7,526 bases of DNA. Source: an uncultured Clostridium sp. GTDB lineage: Bacteria; Bacillota; Clostridia; Lachnospirales; Lachnospiraceae. Position 1 is the stretch's first letter. Every line of letters begins with the position of its first letter. The translations under genes were made by a program, and so were the position numbers. The stretch covers positions 1-7,526 of the forward strand of contig CATWBR010000216.1 of the NCBI GenBank assembly GCA_958349075.1, in the 5' to 3' direction. Below, in pieces: positions 1 to 5,967 of the stretch. The notes beneath the pieces were generated by a model. The model was not told the DNA's origin. It ran no database searches and saw only the letters and a program-made list of their open reading frames with translations.

Positions 1-377
1 TATTTATTATCTTCCGGCCTGACATTATCGGAAGTCCCGTAAATAAATACTATATCTACAAATCCTCCCTCATCGTAATAAAAGGCATGCCATTCATTCT
101 CCGGAATATGGAGAATCATTCCACGCTCCAGTTCCCGGCTCTGGGTCAGATTATCCTTAGTATCGCCCCAGCATACACGCCCTTTTTCAGCGTCAAAAAT
201 TACAACCGTCTCCTCCGCATGGCAATGTGGCTCCATCACGCCGCACTTTGCACTGTAAGAGGCATATCCAACCGTCATGGCTCCGCTTTCGAAAGCGCTG
301 TTTTTCCCCACCGCGCGCTGTATATCGCGGCCCGGCAATTCGTCTACAGGCATATTATTTCTCTCTATAATCTCCAT
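1..377 (-). CDS. Small single-domain cupin protein, 3' end at window edge
   Basis: Reading the minus strand from an ATG at 377 gives 125 codons without a stop before the edge. The two bases left over are TA, so the next codon is a stop or Tyr. A single-domain cupin is commonly about this long, so the gene may end exactly at the edge. Cupin motif 1 is visible as GVMEPHCHAEE (residues 46-56; metal ligand candidates H51, H53 and E55 or E56). Motif 2 is RGMILHIPENEWHAF (residues 85-99; H97). A GAGAGG ribosome binding site precedes the ATG. The gene starts 30 bases after the stop of the DUF1537 kinase, so it is probably the next gene of the same operon. Small cupins in sugar operons can be isomerases, mutarotase-like enzymes, dioxygenases or binding proteins. 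The sequence supports a metal-binding cupin fold but does not identify the reaction. Confidence 0.85.
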   Translation of the reverse strand, partial: MEIIERNNMPVDELPGRDIQRAVGKNSAFESGAMTVGYASYSAKCGVMEPHCHAEETVVIFDAEKGRVCWGDTKDNLTQSRELERGMILHIPENEWHAFYYDEGGFVDIVFIYGTSDNVRPEDNK

Positions 378-407
378 ACTTATATCCTCTCTTTCCGTCC
401 AGCCCTT

Positions 408-1751
408 TTATTTCATCAGGTCCGACACGATTATCTTTAATGAATCTTTTTCTCCTACATTTCCAGGGAATATCACATAGGGAAGGCCCGGGAATTTACT
501 CTCCGCCCCGGTTTTCCACACGGGTATCCCCGGCAGAATCTGCCCCGCCACATACGCCTTTTTCACCCCAAGGCCTTTTACGCCCACTTCACTCGAAGTG
601 ATTCCCCCTTTCGCTATGATAAAACGGGGTCTCACTTTCAATTTTTTTACAAATCCCGTCACTGCGTCAGATATCAGAAGGGACAGTCTCAGGGCATCTT
701 CCGGATCATTGGAATCCGGAACAAGCAGGCGGCGCTCCGTATATACGGCAACCGTATGTCCGGCCTCCACCTCTTCCTCGATGTGTGCCTGCACGCGGGC
801 CTGCTCCGCCTCAAATTCACCCGGACGGCCGACAAGCCCGGAATGGAACGGCACTGGAATAACCGCTTCCAGGGTCATCAGTTCCTTAAGCTGCTCTGTG
901 GTTTTGTTTACATGGGAACCGATTACAATCAGTCCCCCGTGACGGTCTTCCTCTTCCACCAGTTCTTCCGCCGTCAGGAGACTGCGTTCTCCGATTTCTC
1001 CCATCACCTGCACAAAGGCGGCGGCAGTCCTGAACAGAAAATGTTTCCCGGACTTCATAACCCGGAGCAGTGAAGTCTTAAATACATACAGATCTTCATA
1101 GCTCATCGCGTTAACAATTACCTTCGTAAAATCCTCCACCAGCCTAAGCTGTTCCTCTATCCGGGCATAATCTCTGTTCCGCAGTGTTTCCAGCTTAATA
1201 TAGCATTGCTGTTCCCAGGCATATTTCCCCCCGGTCTTCTCCTCCACCCATTTTCCCAGATGGGAATTTTTATAGCCGAATGTCTTATCACGGGCAAATT
1301 CCGTTTCACCGGCCGGAACCAGCCTGCCGCCGTCTGAAACATAGTGGATATTGCCGGACGTGTATCTTCCTCCCTGAGGGAAAAACGGGCAGATCACCTC
1401 TCCGTCATAGCGGATATCCGAAACTCGTTCTATTGTACGGCGCAATGTCTCCGTCTCGGCGGGATAGTGCCCCCTCAGGGTTGAATCCCCCCTGCTGATA
1501 ATGAGGAACTCGGCGCCGGTTTCTCGCGACGCCTTAACGACGCGCTCCGCTATCAGGCGGTGCGTGGCGATAGTCTCTTCTTCTGTCATTGCCCTTGAAT
1601 TGGTCAGTAGAAAGAAGAGAGTATTCTCTTCTCTAAATCCTTCCCGAATGCTTTTTTCCGACCAGTCTGTATATACGGAAACCCCGTTAACCGTCTGGAT
1701 TCCTGTCGGATCATCATCCAGGACTACAATTTTACATTTAAAATCATCCAT
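408..1751 (-). CDS. Four-carbon acid sugar kinase family protein (DUF1537, OtnK/DtnK-like)
   Basis: This 447-residue protein has the full family signature. The N-terminal domain carries DDDPTG at 12-17 and SRGDSTLRGHYP at 86-97, the sugar-acid binding part. The C-terminal nucleotide-binding domain carries GGLIVIGSH at 272-280, KGGITSSE at 381-388, GQILPGIPVW at 403-412 and FPGNVG at 428-433. Length and motif order fit the family, with no sign of truncation. Known members phosphorylate 3-oxo-tetronates, D-threonate or D-erythronate with ATP in the cytoplasm, and the products are converted onward to dihydroxyacetone phosphate. Which acid is used here cannot be told from motifs. The usual partners (OtnI-type isomerase, OtnC-type decarboxylase, PdxA2-type dehydrogenase) are absent from the window. 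The ATG at 1751 is preceded by GAGAGG. The gene lies 12 bases after the upstream PfkB-like gene and 30 bases before the cupin, so it is cotranscribed with them. Confidence 0.93.
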   Translation of the reverse strand: MDDFKCKIVVLDDDPTGIQTVNGVSVYTDWSEKSIREGFREENTLFFLLTNSRAMTEEETIATHRLIAERVVKASRETGAEFLIISRGDSTLRGHYPAETETLRRTIERVSDIRYDGEVICPFFPQGGRYTSGNIHYVSDGGRLVPAGETEFARDKTFGYKNSHLGKWVEEKTGGKYAWEQQCYIKLETLRNRDYARIEEQLRLVEDFTKVIVNAMSYEDLYVFKTSLLRVMKSGKHFLFRTAAAFVQVMGEIGERSLLTAEELVEEEDRHGGLIVIGSHVNKTTEQLKELMTLEAVIPVPFHSGLVGRPGEFEAEQARVQAHIEEEVEAGHTVAVYTERRLLVPDSNDPEDALRLSLLISDAVTGFVKKLKVRPRFIIAKGGITSSEVGVKGLGVKKAYVAGQILPGIPVWKTGAESKFPGLPYVIFPGNVGEKDSLKIIVSDLMK

Positions 1752-1763
1752 CTTATCCTCTCT

Positions 1764-2696
1764 TTAACTGCCGAAGATCTTTTGCATCTCCTCTTTTGCA
1801 GGAATCGATGTCTGCGCCCCAAAACGGCTGCCGCACAGATTTGCCGCCTCATAAGAAACTTCCGCCGCTTTTTCCAGCTCCATCCCTCTCACAATACAGG
1901 CGGCAAATACTCCGGAGAAGGTATCATCCATGGTGGACGCATCCACCATAGGTTCCTTTGGAGCATCAAAAAGGCTGAAGCCGTCATTGCCCGCAAGAAG
2001 CAGAAATTTTGACTTCATATGGATAAGCACAGCCTGCTTCACTCCGCCTTTCAGCAGCATACTGGCCGCGACCCGGGCGCTCTTTAAGTTCGTCACCTCA
2101 CAGCCAGATAATTTCCCGGCTTCGGAACTGTCTAAAAACATCACATCAATTCTGCCAAGGATATCAGAAGAAAACGTTTTGGACTGATAAGCTACAAACA
2201 TTACCGTTGTTTCCGCTTCATTTGCTATCTCGATCGCACGGATCATGGATTTTTCGGGAATTCCCAGCCCTATCAGCAGGATTCTCGCTCCGCTGATATA
2301 CGGCCTTAACTGCTCGATGCAGTCCGTGTCCATCTGCGCATTGGCTCCCAGCACGTCCCAGTACTGGTTCTCCCGGTTGCTGGAGGTAATGATTAACGAA
2401 ACACCGGTACTTACGCCTTTCACTGTTTTCAAAAGCTCCGTGGAAATCCCTTCTTTTTCGAGGGACTCCCGAAGCTGCTGTCCGAATGAATCGTCGCCTG
2501 TCATCCCCGCCAGCCGGGCAGGCACCCCGCATCTGGACGCGGCCACCGTCTGGTTGTTGGCATTGCCGCCGGGAGCCAGACAAAAGGATTCGCCGATTTT
2601 CTTTCTGGCATCCTGGTGTATATTCTGCTGTTCAAAAATCAAATCCATGTTCAGGTTTCCAATTACCAGGATATCCGTCCTGTCTTTTAACGCCAT
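1764..2696 (-). CDS. PfkB/ribokinase-like protein with degraded catalytic motifs (possible pseudokinase)
   Basis: The 310-residue protein has the ribokinase-family layout. It shows an N-terminal strand ILVIGNLNMD (9-18), the substrate-side motif GGNANNQ (43-49) followed by VAASRCGVPARLAGMTGDD, and a C-terminal GAQTSIP (293-299). Three active-site signatures are altered. The DTTGAGDTF box reads DASTMDDTF (252-260): the candidate catalytic Asp258 remains but both anion-hole glycines are gone. The NxxE box reads DSSE (189-192). The nucleotide-site LGxKG motif reads MKSKF (227-231). The reading frame is open and the rest of the fold looks conserved, so this is not an obvious decayed gene. It could be a pseudokinase with a sensing or scaffolding role, or an enzyme with altered chemistry. 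The ATG follows the lacI stop after one base, with GGAGG in the lacI tail, so translation is probably coupled. The second PfkB gene in the window keeps its GAGD motif. Confidence 0.88.
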   Translation of the reverse strand: MALKDRTDILVIGNLNMDLIFEQQNIHQDARKKIGESFCLAPGGNANNQTVAASRCGVPARLAGMTGDDSFGQQLRESLEKEGISTELLKTVKGVSTGVSLIITSSNRENQYWDVLGANAQMDTDCIEQLRPYISGARILLIGLGIPEKSMIRAIEIANEAETTVMFVAYQSKTFSSDILGRIDVMFLDSSEAGKLSGCEVTNLKSARVAASMLLKGGVKQAVLIHMKSKFLLLAGNDGFSLFDAPKEPMVDASTMDDTFSGVFAACIVRGMELEKAAEVSYEAANLCGSRFGAQTSIPAKEEMQKIFGS

Positions 2697-2697
2697 T

Positions 2698-3675
2698 CTA
2701 CAACGACCCCCTCCGTATTAATTTCGGTTCCAGCACCACCGGCTCTTTCCTGTTATTTCCCTGAATAATTCCAATCAAATGCTGGGCGGACGACATTCCA
2801 ATCTGGTATCCCGTCGCGCCGAGAACGGAAACGGCAGGCAAAGTCATCTTTGCTAAAATCGTATTCTCAAAGCTTATGACCCTGACCTCATCCGGTATTC
2901 CGAAGCCGTCCTCCCTCATGGCATTAATAATCTCGACAGCCTGAAAGTTACTGCGCGCAAGTATCCCCAGGGAATTGCCGTTCTGCCTGGTGAGCTCCGC
3001 CACTTCCTCCCTGCAAAACCCATCCGTAGCGCTGTAAATGATCCCTGTTTCGCGGCATTTATCAGAAAAGCCGGAGTACAGGTAATCCTGCTTAAGCGCA
3101 GGAGCATTCTTCCCGCTTATGTAAATACACCGCTTGACGCCCGACACTGCAAAGGCCTCGGCCGCAATACTGCCTGCCTTATACGTATCACAGTATACCT
3201 TTCCGGAGGCGCTTTCCTTTTTCCCCTTGTTCCTTCCCTCCGATATGAAAACGGTAGGAAAATCCTGGGCTGAACTCCTTTGGTAAATTGCCTCATAATT
3301 GCTGCAGGGAGCTACTAACGCTCCTGCTACCCCCATAGACAGCACCGACTGGAAAGCTTCGTCCTGGCATGAGCTGTCGTTGTCCGAGTTAAAAAACAGC
3401 GGGATATATCCGTTTGTATTCAGGACATCCTCAATCCCCCGCAGCATATCCCCATAGAGGGGGTGGGAAATGTCCCGCAACAGTACCGCCACCAGATTGG
3501 TCTGCTGCTGCCTGAGTCCCCTTGCAAGACTGTTCGAGCAATATTGAAGCTCCTCTATCGTATCCATTACTTTCTTCTGAGTAGCCGGAGATACGGAAGA
3601 CGCGCCGGCTATCACTCTGGAAACAGTTGCAACGCTGACGCCTGCAGCCTTTGCAACATCTTTCATTGTTACCAT
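2698..3675 (-). CDS. LacI-family transcriptional regulator, probable local repressor
   Basis: The chosen product has 325 residues, the usual LacI-family length. It shows an N-terminal helix-turn-helix MKDVAKAAGVSVATVSRVI (4-22) and a hinge helix region NSLARGL (48-54), whose leucine normally enters the minor groove at a central CpG. A periplasmic-binding-protein-like effector domain follows, with typical segments such as LLRDISHPLYGDMLRGIEDVL (in 66-86), GVAGALVAP (115-123) and a C-terminal end PKLIRRGSL. The start at 3675 is preferred because AGGAGG lies 6 bases upstream. A longer reading from 3711 would put that site inside the gene. The recognition helix resembles that of CcpA/PurR-type members, which fits the GTAAACG sites found in its own leader. 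As the first gene of the leftward operon, facing the divergent kinase-aldolase pair, it probably represses itself and perhaps both sides. The inducer is unknown. Confidence 0.95.
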   Translation of the reverse strand: MVTMKDVAKAAGVSVATVSRVIAGASSVSPATQKKVMDTIEELQYCSNSLARGLRQQQTNLVAVLLRDISHPLYGDMLRGIEDVLNTNGYIPLFFNSDNDSSCQDEAFQSVLSMGVAGALVAPCSNYEAIYQRSSAQDFPTVFISEGRNKGKKESASGKVYCDTYKAGSIAAEAFAVSGVKRCIYISGKNAPALKQDYLYSGFSDKCRETGIIYSATDGFCREEVAELTRQNGNSLGILARSNFQAVEIINAMREDGFGIPDEVRVISFENTILAKMTLPAVSVLGATGYQIGMSSAQHLIGIIQGNNRKEPVVLEPKLIRRGSL

Positions 3676-3681
3676 GTGATT

Positions 3682-3687
3682 CCTCCT
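3682..3687 (-). promoter_or_regulatory. Ribosome binding site fixing the lacI start
   Basis: A perfect AGGAGG on the minus strand with a 6-base spacer to the ATG at 3675. It rules in favour of this start over the upstream in-frame ATGs at 3711 and 3690, which lack a comparable site. Confidence 0.88.
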
Positions 3688-3722
3688 CATACTGTCCTTC
3701 AATGCGTGCACAGTATCCCCCC

Positions 3723-3735
3723 GGCCCGCAGGGCC
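3723..3735 (-). other. GC-rich hairpin in the lacI leader
   Basis: GGCCC and GGGCC form a perfect five-pair stem around a three-base loop, with a run of G just downstream on the minus-strand transcript. It sits in the predicted roughly 110-base untranslated leader of the lacI mRNA. There is no following T-run, so it is not a terminator. It could affect leader stability or be incidental. Confidence 0.4.
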
Positions 3736-3756
3736 ATGGTCTGCGCATTGGTTTTA

Positions 3757-3784
3757 CGTTTACTTTTTAACCTGTATCGTTTAC
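3757..3784 (-). promoter_or_regulatory. Paired GTAAACG operator candidates in the lacI leader
   Basis: The minus strand carries GTAAACG at 3763-3757 and again at 3784-3778, exactly 21 bp apart, so both lie on the same DNA face. Both are preceded by A-rich sequence. The second copy lies just downstream of the predicted transcription start (about 3787) and the first about 25 bases further in, positions suited to autorepression. GTAAACG matches the left half of LacI/CcpA-type operators (consensus TGNAANCG). The right halves are not symmetric. CcpA or the local LacI protein could be the binder. Confidence 0.55.
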
Positions 3785-3793
3785 TTATTTTCT

Positions 3794-3822
3794 ATTTTAG
3801 GCACGGCCGGACAAAAAGTCAA
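3794..3822 (-). promoter_or_regulatory. Sigma-A promoter of the lacI-kinase-cupin operon
   Basis: On the minus strand, TTGACT (3822-3817) and TAAAAT (3799-3794) are separated by exactly 17 bases. Each hexamer matches the vegetative consensus at five of six positions. The predicted start is near 3787, giving a leader of about 112 bases to the lacI ATG. The paired GTAAACG sites lie directly downstream and a 20-bp palindrome lies directly upstream. Confidence 0.78.
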
Positions 3823-3827
3823 TGGCG

Positions 3828-3847
3828 AAATGCAACATGTTTCATTT
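3828..3847. promoter_or_regulatory. 20-bp palindrome, operator candidate
   Basis: AAATGCAACATGTTTCATTT pairs with its own complement at nine of ten positions; only the C/T pair at 3833/3842 fails. It begins five bases upstream of the lacI -35 box, roughly -41 to -60 from the predicted start, where activators often bind. The centre is CATG rather than CG, so it differs from the GTAAACG sites and may be read by another protein. Confidence 0.55.
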
Positions 3848-3879
3848 TCTTTGATATGTTTTTTCATCATTTAATATTA

Positions 3880-3886
3880 CGTTTAC
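3880..3886 (-). promoter_or_regulatory. Third GTAAACG operator candidate, near the plus-strand promoter
   Basis: The minus strand reads TGTAAACGTAA here. It shares GTAAACGTAA with the site at 3757-3763 and matches the left cre half TGNAANCG perfectly. It lies about 30 bp upstream of the plus-strand -35 box and 102 bp from the middle site, a distance that would allow a repression loop. Whether it acts is inferred. Confidence 0.45.
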
Positions 3887-3915
3887 ATTTTTAGATAATT
3901 TGTTTCAAAAAGTAT

Positions 3916-3944
3916 TTGACATTTTCCATTCCCGGTTTTACAAT
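3916..3944 (+). promoter_or_regulatory. Sigma-A promoter of the kinase-aldolase genes
   Basis: A perfect TTGACA (3916-3921) is followed after 17 bases by TACAAT (3939-3944), five of six to the -10 consensus. The predicted start is near 3951, giving a leader of about 73 bases before the ATG at 4024. An apparent in-frame TTG start of the kinase frame falls inside this -35 box, which argues against that longer protein. Confidence 0.82.
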
Positions 3945-4013
3945 CAAGTTAATCAATACCTTATCACACCCTATCACGATATTCGTTTTCATTTGTAAAT
4001 CAACTTTAATATT

Positions 4014-4019
4014 AGGAGG
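4014..4019 (+). promoter_or_regulatory. Ribosome binding site fixing the second PfkB start
   Basis: AGGAGG lies four bases before the ATG at 4024, a short but workable spacer. It supports this start rather than any upstream in-frame start. Confidence 0.82.
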
Positions 4020-4023
4020 ATTT

Positions 4024-4917
4024 ATGCATTCGCTTGACAGTCTGTTCATTGGTTCTAGTACCAAGGACATCCTAATGCTTGTCAATGCGCCTCCGGCAAG
4101 TGACCAGCGTATTGCCGCCAGTTATTTCACCACCACATGCGGTGGTGTATCCAGCACCGCGGCGGCAGCACACCAGAGTCTTGGAGGAATTACCGGGATT
4201 ATCACCGCCGTCGGCGATGATGAGACCAGCAATTTCATCACGGATGATTTACAAAGACAGAATTTTCAGTATTTAAAGCTGTTTGCCATAAAAGATCATT
4301 ACTCATCTACCAGCATGATTCAGGTAGAACAGGATGGCAGGCGCTGTCTTACTTGCTTCGGCGGCTGTATTGAAAAGCTGACTTTCCCCATGATTGACAA
4401 AAACATTTTAAAATCCAGCAGGATCATCCATCTTGGCGTTATGAACCCGGAAACCATGCTGGAACTGTGCGCATACTGCAAAAAACATACGGAGGCCCTG
4501 ATCTCCATTGACGGGGGAAACATTCCAAAAGCCCTCGCTCTGGAACTGCTCCCCTACGCGGATTTTTATATTCCGGATAACAAAACGGCGATGTCCACAC
4601 TCGGCCTGCCGCCAAAAGAGGCCTGTTATTTCTATGTGGAAAAGGGTGCCGGGTTCGCTTGCGTAACTTCGGCCGAATCCGGTTCCTGCGCTTTTGACGG
4701 GAAGACCTTCTATCGAGAAGAAACAATTCCGGTCCGGGTAATGGACACAACCGGCGCAGGTGACAATTTCCACGGAGCTTTCCTCTACTGCATCAACCAG
4801 GGATGGGACTACGGACGCAGTATGAGATTTTCCAATATTTTTGCAAGCCTGTCCTGCGAGGGTCTGGGAGGACGCGCGGCGATCCCTCCGGTGGAAAAAG
4901 TCATGCAGTTTATGTAA
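4024..4917 (+). CDS. PfkB-family carbohydrate kinase with intact GAGD motif
   Basis: The 297-residue product has an N-terminal strand SLFIGSSTKDIL (6-17), the glycine-rich substrate motif CGGVSSTAAAA (39-49), an AVGDD turn (62-66) and the signature DTTGAGDNFHGAF (241-253) with catalytic Asp247. The C-terminal segment GLGGRAAIP (280-288) resembles PfkB kinases of the ketose and sulfofructose kinase type. The NxxE position reads DNKT (185-188), so the usual glutamate is replaced by threonine. The LGxxG box reads SAESG. ATP-dependent phosphorylation of a sugar or ketose is likely; the substrate is not evident. The aldolase starts 105 bases downstream on the same strand, which suggests phosphorylation followed by cleavage to dihydroxyacetone phosphate and an aldehyde. 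Expression is probably driven by the promoter at 3916-3944 and controlled with the divergent lacI operon. Confidence 0.92.
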   Translation: MHSLDSLFIGSSTKDILMLVNAPPASDQRIAASYFTTTCGGVSSTAAAAHQSLGGITGIITAVGDDETSNFITDDLQRQNFQYLKLFAIKDHYSSTSMIQVEQDGRRCLTCFGGCIEKLTFPMIDKNILKSSRIIHLGVMNPETMLELCAYCKKHTEALISIDGGNIPKALALELLPYADFYIPDNKTAMSTLGLPPKEACYFYVEKGAGFACVTSAESGSCAFDGKTFYREETIPVRVMDTTGAGDNFHGAFLYCINQGWDYGRSMRFSNIFASLSCEGLGGRAAIPPVEKVMQFM

Positions 4918-4921
4918 CAAC

Positions 4922-4946
4922 GAAAAGCACGCTTCGCGAACTTTTC
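4922..4946 (+). other. Hairpin between kinase and aldolase genes
   Basis: GAAAAG (4922-4927) pairs with CTTTTC (4941-4946), and inside it CGC pairs with GCG around a TTC loop, with a two-base mismatch between the stems. It begins four bases after the kinase stop. Its centre, CACGCTTCGCGA (4928-4939), recurs exactly at 5992-6003 inside the structured intergenic element. No T-run follows, so full termination is unlikely. An mRNA processing, stability or partial attenuation role is possible. Confidence 0.5.
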
Positions 4947-4963
4947 ATTGCCACTCAATCAAA

Positions 4964-4979
4964 GCGGCCGTAACGCCGC
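4964..4979 (+). other. Second small hairpin upstream of the aldolase
   Basis: GCGGC and GCCGC form a perfect five-pair stem around CGTAAC, about 40 bases before the aldolase ATG. A short TTTT follows nine bases later. With the preceding hairpin it could adjust kinase-to-aldolase expression, but it may be incidental. Confidence 0.35.
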
Positions 4980-5022
4980 CCCACTCTTTTCAGGAAAATA
5001 GAAAGGTAGAAAGGAAGTACAT

Positions 5023-5856
5023 ATGTCTCTCGTTACAATGAATGAAGTTTTTCCGATTGCGGAAGAAAAAAAGATTGCCATACCGGCTTTTAATGTAGAT
5101 ACTCTTGAAATCGCCCAGGCTGTATTAGAAACAATTGAGGAGGAAAATGCCCCTTCTATTATCGCCGTCGGGCAGGCCGCTATTAAGGACGGTAAGCTGG
5201 AAGCTCTGGCTGCGATTGTAACTCTTTTGGCCGGAAGGATGAAAACGCCCGTTGTCCTGCATCTGGATCATGGACAGAATATCGAACAGGTCATAAAGGC
5301 ACTGCGGGCCGGTTATTCCTCCGTCATGATCGACGGTTCCACGCTGTCGCTGGCGGATAATATTGCAGTGACGAAACAGACGTTACAGGCGGCCCATGCC
5401 GTAGGCGCTTCGGTGGAAGCCGAGCTGGGCGCCATACTTGGTTCCGAGGATAATATCTCCCACGACGATTCAAAACCGTTTCTGGTTAAAGTGCAGGACG
5501 TTGTTGATTTTACCTCCGCGGTCGGCGTAGATGCACTCGCGGTCGGTATCGGAAACGCCCATGGTCTTTATAAGGGACGGCCAAACCTCGATTTCGACAG
5601 GCTCCGGGAAGTGGCCGGAATCTGCCCTGCCCCTCTCGTGCTGCACGGAGGTTCCGGCATACCGGCAGATATGATTCAGACCGCCATTGAAATAGGCATC
5701 CGAAAGATTAATGTGGCAACCGAAGTCCGGCTGTCCTATGTGAAAGGCCTGAATGCACAGTCCGGCAGCGAAGATTACTATACCATGACAAACAGCGGAA
5801 AATGCTGCGTCAAAGAACTGGTACGGGAAAAAATCAGGCTGTTCTCCAGGAGATAG
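5023..5856 (+). CDS. Class II fructose/tagatose-bisphosphate-type aldolase (GatY/KbaY-like)
   Basis: This 277-residue protein is a zinc-dependent TIM-barrel aldolase, near the usual KbaY/GatY length. Visible motifs are PAFNVD (21-26), VVLHLDHGQ (77-85; H80, catalytic Asp82 and zinc ligand His83), VMIDGSTLSLADNI (101-114), VEAELG (131-136), GIGNAHGLYKG (175-185; His180) and LVLHGGSGIP (205-214; His208). KINVATEV (228-235) binds the phosphate side. All expected catalytic and metal residues are present. Family members cleave a ketose 1-phosphate or 1,6-bisphosphate to dihydroxyacetone phosphate and an aldehyde. Fructose-, tagatose- and other phosphorylated ketose substrates cannot be separated by these motifs. 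An AAGGAAG ribosome binding site precedes the ATG. Its position behind a PfkB kinase fits a kinase-then-aldolase sequence, probably in one transcript. A strong hairpin lies 60 bases after the stop. Confidence 0.94.
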   Translation: MSLVTMNEVFPIAEEKKIAIPAFNVDTLEIAQAVLETIEEENAPSIIAVGQAAIKDGKLEALAAIVTLLAGRMKTPVVLHLDHGQNIEQVIKALRAGYSSVMIDGSTLSLADNIAVTKQTLQAAHAVGASVEAELGAILGSEDNISHDDSKPFLVKVQDVVDFTSAVGVDALAVGIGNAHGLYKGRPNLDFDRLREVAGICPAPLVLHGGSGIPADMIQTAIEIGIRKINVATEVRLSYVKGLNAQSGSEDYYTMTNSGKCCVKELVREKIRLFSRR

Positions 5857-5916
5857 AATCCCCTGTGACGCAGCAGGCAGCACGTTATATAATATCTACT
5901 GTCATCATTATGCGGT

Positions 5917-5949
5917 CAGAGGGACGGAAAAATCGCTTCCGTCCCTCTG
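5917..5949. terminator. Perfect 13-bp hairpin downstream of the aldolase
   Basis: CAGAGGGACGGAA (5917-5929) pairs perfectly with TTCCGTCCCTCTG (5937-5949) around a seven-base loop. It lies between convergent genes. A uridine tract is missing on both strands (the plus strand continues CTCCTGTCTAAATTT), so it is not a textbook intrinsic terminator. It may still act as a transcript-end stabiliser or a terminator in both directions. Confidence 0.55.
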
Positions 5950-5967
5950 CTCCTGTCTAAATTTCGA

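Noticed and set aside
2245..2721. A 158-codon plus-strand open frame opposite the first PfkB-like gene
   Set aside because: It is antisense to a conserved coding frame, has no family motif and no ribosome binding site.
3676..3711. A 12-residue longer LacI protein starting at 3711
   Set aside because: The AGGAGG at 3682-3687 would be inside that reading frame, and LacI proteins normally begin just before the helix-turn-helix.
3962..3977. Two TATCAC copies ten bases apart in the plus-strand leader
   Set aside because: Six-base direct repeats in A/T-rich DNA are expected by chance, and no symmetric or wider pattern supports an operator.
3916..4023. A 36-residue N-terminal extension of the second PfkB kinase from a TTG codon
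   Set aside because: The TTG is the first half of the TTGACA -35 box, the extension has no ribosome binding site, and the family fold starts near the ATG at 4024, which has AGGAGG.
4408..4920. A 170-codon open frame on the minus strand opposite the second PfkB kinase
   Set aside because: It lies fully antisense to a gene with clear family motifs, has no recognisable domain and is rich in residues typical of shadow frames.
5888..5893. TATAAT as a promoter -10 box downstream of the aldolase
   Set aside because: No acceptable -35 hexamer lies 16-18 bases upstream, and no gene follows on the plus strand.
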